Source of the DNA: Pseudomonadota bacterium
GTDB taxonomy: Bacteria > Myxococcota > Bradymonadia > UBA4248
Length of the DNA stretch: 20,674 nt
Assembly (NCBI GenBank): GCA_017629415.1
Contig: JAGBXG010000392.1
Span: 1 to 20,674 of the forward strand
Direction of reading: 5' to 3'
Numbering within the stretch: the first letter of the stretch is position 1; the number at the start of each line of letters is the position of its first letter. The notes below the pieces were generated by a model. It was not told where the DNA came from. It saw only the letters and a list, made by a program, of their open reading frames with translations, and searched no databases. The position numbers were made by a program, and so were the translations under genes. Positions 14,574 through 20,674 of this stretch are shown in pieces.

Positions 14574-15221
14574 TTATTCTGCCGCTTTTCTCACCAGCGT
14601 GCGCGTCCTGACTCGCGAAGTCTCCGGCTGTGGCGATGCCGTTTTTTCTTGGGCAGATGCTTCTATAGACTTTTCATCTTTTTCTGGGTTTTGTGTTTTT
14701 TCAGATGCCTTCTTTTCAATATCTCTTTGGAAAAATGTATAATTTTCAAGCAAATTGTTATTATCCGCTACCTGATAACCTTTGCTATCATTCATGGCCT
14801 GATAAATAACAGGCGCATATTCCTGAATTTTTGTCTGATATATAGAACCGATGCAAAGCACAAAATAGATAACAAGCAAAGCTTGAACAACCGCCAATAC
14901 CGTTCCTAGAATATGATTTGTTTTTTCTGCAACGGATATGCCTTTGACTAATGTTTCATGAAGAAAACGTCCCACAACATAACTTAACAGATATAAAACA
15001 GCCCCGCTGACAGATAGCAGAATGCTCCGCATATAGCGGCCGTCAAAATACATATCAAATTCTTTGGTCAGGATATTTTCAAGCATTTCTGCCATCGGCG
15101 CAGAAACAAATATCACGAGAAGGATGCCTGCAAGCGTGAATATCTGACGCACAAAACCGCGTCTGTATCCAAATACAGCCCATACCGTGATGACTGCAGC
15201 CATCAAGCCATCCAAAACCAT
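14574..15221 (-). CDS. cvpA: CvpA-family membrane protein
   Basis: 215 residues. The start ATG lies three bases after the kinase stop, with AGGAG inside the end of the kinase gene, so translation is coupled. The N-terminal ~150 residues have the CvpA layout: LDGLMAAVITVWAVFGYRRGFVRQ, then four hydrophobic segments (about 1-20, 25-45, 62-85, 103-125), the Gly-x-x-R-G motif after the first helix, and NHILGTVLAVVQALLVIYF. The C-terminal ~60 residues are a charged cytosolic or periplasmic tail (Glu/Lys/Ser). CvpA was first linked to colicin V production and purF expression, and is now viewed as an envelope-homeostasis membrane protein of unclear biochemistry. Pairing with a transmembrane kinase suggests it could be a target or partner; this is inference. 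Confidence 0.8.
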   Translation of the reverse strand: MVLDGLMAAVITVWAVFGYRRGFVRQIFTLAGILLVIFVSAPMAEMLENILTKEFDMYFDGRYMRSILLSVSGAVLYLLSYVVGRFLHETLVKGISVAEKTNHILGTVLAVVQALLVIYFVLCIGSIYQTKIQEYAPVIYQAMNDSKGYQVADNNNLLENYTFFQRDIEKKASEKTQNPEKDEKSIEASAQEKTASPQPETSRVRTRTLVRKAAE

Positions 15222-15224
15222 GAA

Positions 15225-17000
15225 TCACTCCTGTCGTTCGACGGGTTTAAGCTCAATATTGAGATCAGTGACTTTTTTCTTCAGCAGTATGCTTCGCGTC
15301 ACATATCCTGACGCAGAAACAACAATTCTTGCCGGCACTGTGTCCGATGTCGTCTGTATATCACAAACCCCTTCATCACAGCGTCCTTGTGCGTTCAAAA
15401 AAACAACACGCGCATGGTTAGGCGCATATTTCAGCTTAAACTTAAACTTGCCAAGTCCTTCATTTTTAGATTTTTTGGAACGCCTTGTTTTTTTATTTTC
15501 CTCGTCTTTATCAGCCTGGTCTTGTTCCTCCAAAACCTCATCTTTCGTTCCTGACTCAGCAATATAATCAAGATCTTCCAGATGCTCCAGCGTATTTTTT
15601 TCTTGAACCCCGAACGCAACCGCATCCAGTGCCGCCGCCAGCATCGTATGCGAAGCCGATTCCACATAAATCATTTCAAATTCTTTGTAAGTGCCAACCG
15701 CTTCATGTTCGACATCTTGAACCTGAACAGGCTCCGAATCCTCGGACAATAATACCAGACTCAGAATAATCGCAAAAACCAAGACAACAACGGTTACACA
15801 GATTAATGCCAATTTCAGAACTGAAGTACTTGATGCCATGTCTCCAGGAAGACTTCGACTTCCTGTGGCATCATGGCGCGTCATCGGCACAGGCTGCATG
15901 CCAGGCATGCTGACAGCCGCATGCTGACCGGAAGGAATCGACATCGGTCCCTCCGGCACGACATTGGCCAAGGCTGCCGCAAAATCTGCCGGCAACGATA
16001 CCGGCATCGTGGATGAATTTTCATCATCATAGAATTCAATGAAAGAATCCCCCTGAGAATCATCCCCCTTAAGTCTGCAACCCTCCAATGCCGGAATCAG
16101 CAAAGGATCTTCCCAATAATTCAACGCTTCAATCGCTTTTTGCGCTGTCGCAAATCTGTTTTCAGGCGTTTTCTCAAGCAGCTTAAAAACAACACCTACC
16201 AAATTGGGATATTGCTCAATTTCCGGCGGAAAACTCTTAGGCGTCATAAAAAGATGCTTGGCAACCGTCGCATGAAATGTCTCACCTTCAAACGGCGCAA
16301 TACCTGTCAGCATCTCATACGCAATACAGCCCAACGAATAAAGATCTGCGCGCGGCGTAAGCGACTCATTTTTAAACTGTTCAGGCGGCATATATTTCGG
16401 CGTGCCCGCCATCTCGCCTTTTGAAATATCGACATTTCCCTCGTCTTCCTGCATGACCTTGGCAATGCCGAAATCCAACACCTTGACAAAATCTTCGCCA
16501 GATGCCGGCCGCGGACAAAGCATAATATTCGCCGGCTTTAAATCACAATGGACAAAACCATAACTGTGCGCCTCTTCCAGCGCATGTAAAACCTGAGCCA
16601 ATACATTGACCGTCTGCTTGGGCGAAAGCTTCCCCTCCTTCTCAAGCACATCCTTCAAAGAACGGCCATGGACAAATTCCATGACAATATAAGGCAAGCC
16701 CTGAGTGGTTCGGCCACAACCATAAAAATGAACAATGTTCTGCGAATGAAGCTGACTCAGAATCTGACTCTCACGCTCAAAACGCTCAAGCATATCGCCA
16801 GAACACATCCCCTCCGCAGAAAGGATTTTAACGGCAACTTCACGCTGGAGATAAAGATCCATACCCCTGAAAACCAGACCACATCCCCCACGATCCACGT
16901 TCTCAGTCAGCATATAATGGTTGTCCAGAATATCGCCTGGCTTCGATGTATCCTCAACAATATTCACATGACCTACATGATTAACGTCAAGCTGTTCCAA
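15225..17000 (-). CDS. Transmembrane Ser/Thr protein kinase (PknB type, non-RD)
   Basis: 591 residues; TTG start with AGGAG eight bases upstream. The cytosolic kinase domain (~25-295) has the Gly loop DRGGCGLVFRG, catalytic Lys in VAVKIL (K58), helix-C Glu in ERES (about E77), the catalytic loop HCDLKPAN (151-158), DFG (176-178), GTPKYMPPE in the activation segment, and DLYSLGCIAYEMLTG. The residue before the catalytic Asp is Cys rather than Arg, so this is a non-RD kinase. A ~95-residue linker with low complexity leads to one membrane helix (~395-418). The extracytoplasmic part ends in a PEGA-like beta domain (~515-591). The topology resembles PknB-type sensors. It is the first gene of a two-gene operon with a CvpA-like protein. 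Confidence 0.93.
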   Translation of the reverse strand: MEQLDVNHVGHVNIVEDTSKPGDILDNHYMLTENVDRGGCGLVFRGMDLYLQREVAVKILSAEGMCSGDMLERFERESQILSQLHSQNIVHFYGCGRTTQGLPYIVMEFVHGRSLKDVLEKEGKLSPKQTVNVLAQVLHALEEAHSYGFVHCDLKPANIMLCPRPASGEDFVKVLDFGIAKVMQEDEGNVDISKGEMAGTPKYMPPEQFKNESLTPRADLYSLGCIAYEMLTGIAPFEGETFHATVAKHLFMTPKSFPPEIEQYPNLVGVVFKLLEKTPENRFATAQKAIEALNYWEDPLLIPALEGCRLKGDDSQGDSFIEFYDDENSSTMPVSLPADFAAALANVVPEGPMSIPSGQHAAVSMPGMQPVPMTRHDATGSRSLPGDMASSTSVLKLALICVTVVVLVFAIILSLVLLSEDSEPVQVQDVEHEAVGTYKEFEMIYVESASHTMLAAALDAVAFGVQEKNTLEHLEDLDYIAESGTKDEVLEEQDQADKDEENKKTRRSKKSKNEGLGKFKFKLKYAPNHARVVFLNAQGRCDEGVCDIQTTSDTVPARIVVSASGYVTRSILLKKKVTDLNIELKPVERQE

Positions 17001-17145
17001 ACCACTTACTCCTATTCCCGGCTACACCTGCCGACAAATACACACTTTAATAACTACTCGCAATTGCCTCCATCTGTCAAACTTTTGACTCTCTGACTTT
17101 CCAACTCCGCCTGCATAAATAAAAAATTCACACGATTTCTTAAAA

Positions 17146-17357
17146 CAGGGGGCAAAGCCCCCTGCGGCGCTATTTGCTGCGCAAATACGCGCCTACCCCC
17201 ATGCAGGCTCCGCCCGCAACGCCCGTTGGGGCTCCGCCTCAAACCCCGTTTTCTTGGGGCTCCGCCCCAAACCCCGCCAAGGGGCTGAGCCCCATGGAAC
17301 CGCAATTTTGAAGCGTTTTCGTGGATTGAACCCTTCGTCATGGCTACTGCTTTTTAC
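17146..17357. repeat. Full-length intergenic repeat element (inverted orientation)
   Basis: From left to right: CAGGGGGC-AAA-GCCCCCTG (17146-17164); GGCGC-TATTTGC-TGC-GCAAATA-C-GCGCC (17166-17193); TACCCCCATGC; two GGGGCTCCGCC hairpins, of which TTGGGGC-TCC-GCCCCAA (17254-17270) is perfect; GGGGCTGAGCCCC; and the conserved non-palindromic block (GCAATTTTGAAGCGTTTTCG and flanks to about 17357). Reversed, this is the same order as the copies at 19325 and 20555 joined end to end, so it looks like the complete unit, about 210 bases. Reading frames through it are artefacts. Confidence 0.85.
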
Positions 17358-17660
17358 CACCACACTCCTCTCCGCTGACATCACTCTCTCTGCCTTACAT
17401 GTTTTCTCTGAAATGCCATAATACCGCCTTTCTAAAGTATGACATTTTTGTCATAATAATAGTTTTAATTTTCCATGATTCCATATTTCATACAAAAATT
17501 AACAATTCTCCAAAATACATCATAAGCCATTGATTTCATTGAACAATTAAAACAAAACCACATGTAAACTCAAAACTTACAATATCGTGAGATGATATAA
17601 ATTTTTCATATTAAGATGAAAAAATTTGTCTTATAAAATAAATTTGTTATAGACACGCCG
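17358..17660. promoter_or_regulatory. AT-rich upstream region of the 17732 gene with palindromes
   Basis: About 300 AT-rich bases with no gene. It holds two perfect inverted repeats that could be operators: TATGACA-TTTT-TGTCATA (17438-17455) and TTTTTCAT-ATTAAG-ATGAAAAA (17602-17623), the second touching the -35 at 17626. No known operator family can be named. The strand-neutral sequence also lacks any RNA-gene signature I recognise. Confidence 0.5.
17626..17653 (+). promoter_or_regulatory. Sigma-70-like promoter of the 17732 lipoprotein gene
   Basis: TTGTCT (17626-17631), 16-base spacer, TATAGA (17648-17653) in an AT-rich setting. Transcription would start near 17660, giving a ~70-base leader. 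Confidence 0.6.
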
Positions 17661-17665
17661 ATTCC

Positions 17666-17730
17666 AGCGGTAAATACCGCTATGATATTCAACTGCCGGC
17701 GATGGATGCCGGTACCATTTCGGAGGAAAT
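17666..17730 (+). promoter_or_regulatory. Structured 5' leader with two hairpins and strong Shine-Dalgarno
   Basis: AGCGGTA-AA-TACCGCT (17666-17681) is a perfect 7-bp inverted repeat, and GCCGGC-GATGGAT-GCCGGT (17695-17713) a 6-bp stem. GGAGG (17722-17726) then stands five bases before the ATG. The hairpins leave the Shine-Dalgarno free, as in stabilising leaders of highly expressed mRNAs; a translational control role is equally possible. Confidence 0.5.
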
Positions 17731-17731
17731 T

Positions 17732-19234
17732 ATGATTTTTGATAAGCGTTTTGTAATGGCTACAGCCCTCGTTCTCGGTTTCGGTATGGCAGCCTGCGGC
17801 GGCGATGAAGATTGCAGCGGTAACGGCACCAAGGGTGAAGACGGTAAATGCGTCTGTAATGAAGGTTATGAAGCCAACGAAGCCGGCGATGACTGCGTTG
17901 TTAAAGAAGATAACGGCGAAGACGAAGGCGAAGGTGAAGGCGAAGGCAACGGCGAAGGCGAAGGCGAAGGCAACGGCGAAGGCGACGGCAACGGCGACGG
18001 CGAAACCATAACCTGCGGTGAAAATGAAAAACCTAGCGATGATGGTAAATCCTGCTGGTGTGCTGATGGTTATGAAAAGCAAAGCAATGTTAAAGCCTCC
18101 GAAGGTAAATGTATGCTTAAACCTGATGCATCACTGTGCGGAAATGGTGAAATCGATGAAAATGAAATCTGTGATACAGGTGCCAACCCAGATGCTTCTG
18201 ACGATGTAATGGGCGATGCAACATGCGCAAGCCTCATTGGAGAATGGAAAGAAGGTGGTGCTCCTGCATGTGCGTCAAATTGCTTTGGCTATAAATATGG
18301 TACATGCGAAGAAGTTGGAACCGAAGAGAATCCTGATGATGTGAACAGCGTTGTAAGCTGTGATGCTACCGTTACCTATGATGCAGAAACTAAGGTTGCC
18401 AATGGAAAAGCCACCGTTGTAAGCAAAGACAATCTCCCCGTCAAAGGTACAGTCATTTGTGCTCAAACAAGTCAAGGTCTTGAAGCATTGGTTGCTAATG
18501 CTACATTAGCAGATGCCACAGATGGTAATCTTGAAGCAACATATGACTCATCAGCCCATACCGATGCTGGCGAATATGGTTGTGTTGTTTATGTTCAAGT
18601 TGAAGAAAGCAAAGGCGTTTTCTGCACAGCTGATGGTCTTAAAGAGTTAAATGCTGTTGCCAATATCGGCGAAATTGCTCTTGCCAATTATACAGTTGAA
18701 TCTCAAGTTGCTGCTGATACCATTGCAAAATGGACATTCGCAACTGCAACAAAAGATGGCTTCAAAGATGCTGCTATAGCAGGCATTGCTCCTGACGAAG
18801 GCGCAGACAAAGATCTTAAATTGACATGGGTTCCTGTTGGAGAAAATGGCGCCTCAATTGAAATCACGCTTACAGCAGACAATTCTGGCACACAAGGTTC
18901 ATTGACGGCATTCCAAGTTAAACCTGGTGCCGCTGAAAAATTGGGCAATACGCAGATTGCTGCAGAATCATCACATATTAGCATTAATGACTTGTCGGTC
19001 TATGCGATTACAAGCTTATCTATGACTGCTAGATATACAGGTAAACTTTATATTACAGAAGTCACTGATTCTGCTGAAACGCTTATTAAAACCTTCGAAG
19101 ATATGACCAAAGAGTATGCTGTTAAAGAAGTTACCGGCTTCTCAGCTAACGCTTCTGCAATTAATATTTATGGCGATAATACAATTTCTGGAGCCCTCTC
19201 CATCGACGACCTCACCCTCGTTGGTACGAAATAA
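17732..19234 (+). CDS. EGF-like and Gly/Glu-repeat surface lipoprotein
   Basis: 500 residues from the ATG at 17732. The signal MIFDKRFVMATALVLGFGMAAC has its acylated Cys at residue 22. Residues ~25-60 resemble a small EGF-like module (NGTKGEDGKCVCNEGYEANE...C). A run of Gly/Glu/Asn follows (GEGEGEGNGEGEGEGNGEGD, ~65-92), probably an extended linker. Next is a second Cys-rich stretch (CGENEKPSDDGKSCWCADGY), then CGNGEIDENEICD as in myxobacterial Cys-rich repeats. The C-terminal ~300 residues lack Cys after ~300 and look like beta-sandwich domains rich in Ala, Thr and Val. The coding sequence becomes AT-richer after the linker. A strong Shine-Dalgarno, structured leader and terminator suggest high expression. 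Function unknown; adhesion or surface coat are guesses. Confidence 0.85.
   Translation: MIFDKRFVMATALVLGFGMAACGGDEDCSGNGTKGEDGKCVCNEGYEANEAGDDCVVKEDNGEDEGEGEGEGNGEGEGEGNGEGDGNGDGETITCGENEKPSDDGKSCWCADGYEKQSNVKASEGKCMLKPDASLCGNGEIDENEICDTGANPDASDDVMGDATCASLIGEWKEGGAPACASNCFGYKYGTCEEVGTEENPDDVNSVVSCDATVTYDAETKVANGKATVVSKDNLPVKGTVICAQTSQGLEALVANATLADATDGNLEATYDSSAHTDAGEYGCVVYVQVEESKGVFCTADGLKELNAVANIGEIALANYTVESQVAADTIAKWTFATATKDGFKDAAIAGIAPDEGADKDLKLTWVPVGENGASIEITLTADNSGTQGSLTAFQVKPGAAEKLGNTQIAAESSHISINDLSVYAITSLSMTARYTGKLYITEVTDSAETLIKTFEDMTKEYAVKEVTGFSANASAINIYGDNTISGALSIDDLTLVGTK
17924..18003 (+). repeat. GAAGGC/AACGGC tandem repeat tract
   Basis: About 80 bases made almost entirely of GAAGGC hexamers with regular AACGGC and GACGGC variants, encoding the Gly/Glu/Asn linker of the lipoprotein. 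The opposite strand is open too and gives a spurious Phe/Ala/Val-rich reading frame. Confidence 0.85.
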
Positions 19235-19254
19235 TCATCACTGATTAATTTCAC

Positions 19255-19285
19255 AGCCCTCAGCCTTATCGCTGGGGGCTTTTTT
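19255..19285 (+). terminator. Intrinsic terminator of the 17732 gene
   Basis: AGCCCTCAGC (19255-19264), loop CTTATC, GCTGGGGGCT (19271-19280), then Ts to 19285. The 10-bp stem contains one U-G wobble pair for the plus strand. Confidence 0.92.
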
Positions 19286-19324
19286 GTTCTTTAAATTTGT
19301 TTCAGACCACACATGATTTGTCAG

Positions 19325-19540
19325 CAAAAAGCAGTAGCAATCACGAATGGTTAAAACCATCCCAAAGCGGAATGGGAGACAGGGTTCCCATTTCGCCCCT
19401 ACAACGTCAGTAATCAGTACCCGTCCAAACCACGAAAAACGCCTAAAATTGCAGGTTCCAAGGGGCTTAGCCCCTTGGCGAGGTTTGGGGCAGAGCCCCA
19501 AACGAACTTTGCGTATGCCATGGGGGCAAAGCCCCAGCAG
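19325..19540. repeat. Intergenic repeat element, long form
   Basis: Contains CAAAAAGCAGTAGCAATCAC (19325-19344), GAATGGTTAAAACC, an extra ~70-base insert with CGTCAGTAATCAGTACCCG (19405-19423), the core CACGAAAAACGCCTAAAATT (19431-19450), CCAAGGGGCTTAGCCCCTTGG (19458-19478), a GGGGCAGAGCCCC hairpin, then ATGGGGGCAAAGCCCC. It fills the gap between two convergent genes. Reading frames here on either strand (for example minus 19238-19549) are repeat artefacts. Confidence 0.82.
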
Positions 19541-19555
19541 ACCCCACAAGAAAAA

Positions 19556-20464
19556 TCATTTTGTCTCCAGCCATTCGATGATTTTGGCGACATTGCTGCG
19601 CATGAGATCGGCGTAAGTGATGCATTGGGGTTTATTTTCTTTTGCCGCCTGCATTTCAGATTCATTCAGGCACCCCATGCTGCCTTCTTCATGAAAATAG
19701 GGGAAACGCTCATTTTCGAATGTTTTGCCATTTTTCATGAGATTAAGTTTTTCTTTTTGATGTTCTAGTGCAGTTTTTCCTTGTTTGTCTTTGGCGTGGA
19801 TATCGCCGCCAGCGGCAATGTATTGGGCTGCTGTGGTGGGAAAATCTGTTATCATGAGGATGGTTGAACCATCAGCATTGGGTTTGGTGATATCTGCACC
19901 GTATTGAATCAGCATATCAAAGACTTGGGTTTCTTTTTGGAACTGCAAATCTCCGCCGGATCGGAACAGGCTTGTGCTGAGCAGTGTTTTGCCTTGTGCA
20001 TTGTAGGCGTTGATATCTGCTTTATGTTCGTTCAGGCGTTTGAGCAGGGTATCATTTTTCGTTTTTTCGCACATTTCCATGTTATGCGGATCAAAGATAG
20101 CGTCATTTTCGTGGGTTTCAGCCGGAGTATTTTCAAAGGAACAGCCGAGGGCAAGATAAATTGCAAGTGCGTATTTGGAGAAATCAGAAATATCCGTATT
20201 TTTAAGGATTTCTGCATCGGTTTGGGGCCACCCCGGAATATTGAGAACTTCCGGAACCGAATCTTTCTTATCTTCTGTGGGGATATTTGCGTTAGGAGCA
20301 ACCGGAACCTCTTGATCGACTTGAGGCATTGCATCCATTTGAGCTTCAGCAGCCGGTGCATCGGAAGATTTTGTAGGTTCAGGCGTTTGTTTTGAACATC
20401 CTAAACTGAATACCGACAATAATGATGCGAAAAAAATGAGGGTTATCCATTTCTGCTGTTTCAT
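19556..20464 (-). CDS. Ankyrin-repeat lipoprotein
   Basis: 302 residues. The signal MKQQKWITLIFFASLLSVFS ends LGC, the acylated Cys being residue 23. A Pro/Ala/Gln-rich linker (~24-75) follows, then a helical region with two Cys (~80-140). About three ankyrin-like repeats lie at ~150-250: KADINAYNAQGKTLLSTSLF, QYGADITKPNADGSTILMIT, and AGGDIHAKDKQGKTALEHQ, each with the G-A-D-I/G-K-T pattern. Ankyrin repeats bind proteins; in a lipoprotein they would act in the periplasm or at the surface. The C-terminus ends with a short Cys-containing helix (GCLNESEMQAAKENKPQC). The start has only a weak Shine-Dalgarno (AGAGAG). It is convergent with the 17732 gene. Confidence 0.82.
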   Translation of the reverse strand: MKQQKWITLIFFASLLSVFSLGCSKQTPEPTKSSDAPAAEAQMDAMPQVDQEVPVAPNANIPTEDKKDSVPEVLNIPGWPQTDAEILKNTDISDFSKYALAIYLALGCSFENTPAETHENDAIFDPHNMEMCEKTKNDTLLKRLNEHKADINAYNAQGKTLLSTSLFRSGGDLQFQKETQVFDMLIQYGADITKPNADGSTILMITDFPTTAAQYIAAGGDIHAKDKQGKTALEHQKEKLNLMKNGKTFENERFPYFHEEGSMGCLNESEMQAAKENKPQCITYADLMRSNVAKIIEWLETK

Positions 20465-20554
20465 TTCTTACTCTCTTCTGTCATGCTGTTTATGGCGGTC
20501 TTTGAGGGGATTTCCACACCGCATTTAGGAAAGGACTGAATCATGCTGATTTGG

Positions 20555-20674
20555 GGGCGTTGCGGGGCGAAGCCCTGCATAGGGGGTAGGCGCGTATTTG
20601 CAAAGCAAATAGCGCCGTAGGGGGCTTGCCCCCCTAAGAAGTATGCAAAGTTCTTTTGGGGCTTCGCCCCAATC
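20555..20674. repeat. GC-rich hairpin repeat element at the window end
   Basis: GGGCGTTGCGGGGCGAAGCC, then GGGGGTAGGCGCG, then the hairpin TATTTGC-AAA-GCAAATA (20595-20611) with GCGCC on the right, GGGGGC-TTG-CCCCC, and finally AAAGTTCTTTTGGGG with GGGGC-TTC-GCCCC. The left module is shared with 4921-4970. The stem is shared with 17171-17187, which has a different loop (TGC in place of AAA). The element continues beyond the window or ends at its edge. Confidence 0.8.

Noticed and set aside
17054..17384. Minus-strand frames upstream of the kinase gene
   Set aside because: They are translations of the GC-rich repeat (GLGRSPKK, APRKRG types) and share no features of a real protein.
17606..18082. 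158-codon minus-strand frame, Phe/Ala/Val-rich
   Set aside because: It is the antisense of the GAAGGC repeat tract and N-terminus of the lipoprotein gene; the hydrophobic look is a by-product of the repeat.
19238..19549. 103-codon minus-strand frame and overlapping frames at 19347-19616
   Set aside because: They run through the intergenic repeat and a terminator, with no Shine-Dalgarno and no protein-like composition.

Overview
The window looks like a chromosomal segment from a Gram-negative bacterium of the Myxococcota/Bradymonadota ('deltaproteobacterial') kind, with moderate GC. That placement is an inference from gene style, not from a marker gene. The grounds are: many predicted lipoproteins with lipoboxes; two of them built from short cysteine-rich disulfide repeats; a transmembrane PknB-type Ser/Thr kinase; a sigma-54-type promoter; a MurE with the meso-diaminopimelate signature; and a small outer-membrane beta-barrel. 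I see no phage, IS transposase, tRNA, rRNA or CRISPR array.

Layout. 1-1562: a repeat remnant, then a lipoprotein and a beta-barrel protein as a tight plus-strand pair. 1622-3607 (minus): a lipoprotein with disulfide repeats joined to a ComEC-like metallo-beta-lactamase domain. 3870-7554 (plus): two small proteins sharing a paralogous domain, a GNAT-like protein, a tentative TldE/PmbA-like protein, and a 74-residue Tat-signal protein; the last three are translationally overlapped. 7555-7997: a non-coding repeat block. 7998-9494: murE. 9736-10911: a Cys-rich lipoprotein behind a very good sigma-54 -24/-12 element. 11043-13044 (minus): dnaJ and grpE, each with its own promoter region; a 50-codon ORF lies in frame after grpE and is followed by a terminator. 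13175-14377 (minus): a lipoprotein of unknown function. 14574-17000 (minus): a transmembrane Ser/Thr kinase coupled to a CvpA-like membrane protein. 17001-17731: a long non-coding region holding a repeat element, operator-like palindromes, a sigma-70 promoter and a structured leader. 17732-19234: an EGF-like/low-complexity lipoprotein. 19556-20464 (minus): an ankyrin-repeat lipoprotein.

The most striking feature is not a gene. At least eight of the intergenic gaps carry GC-rich modular palindromic elements. Their central hairpins have unrelated arm sequences that nevertheless stay self-complementary, usually in the frame (GC)-TAT...ATA-(GC). Longer copies add a conserved non-palindromic block (core CGAAAAACGCCTAAAATTGC) and short GGGGC-N3-GCCCC hairpins. 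One such hairpin has been taken up as the murE terminator. The second candidate for something undescribed is the 3870-7554 block.

Functionally the window mixes housekeeping (murE, grpE, dnaJ) with envelope and surface genes of unknown role: six predicted lipoproteins, one beta-barrel, one sensor-type kinase with CvpA, and one Tat protein. All functional calls come from reading motifs by eye; no database search was run.
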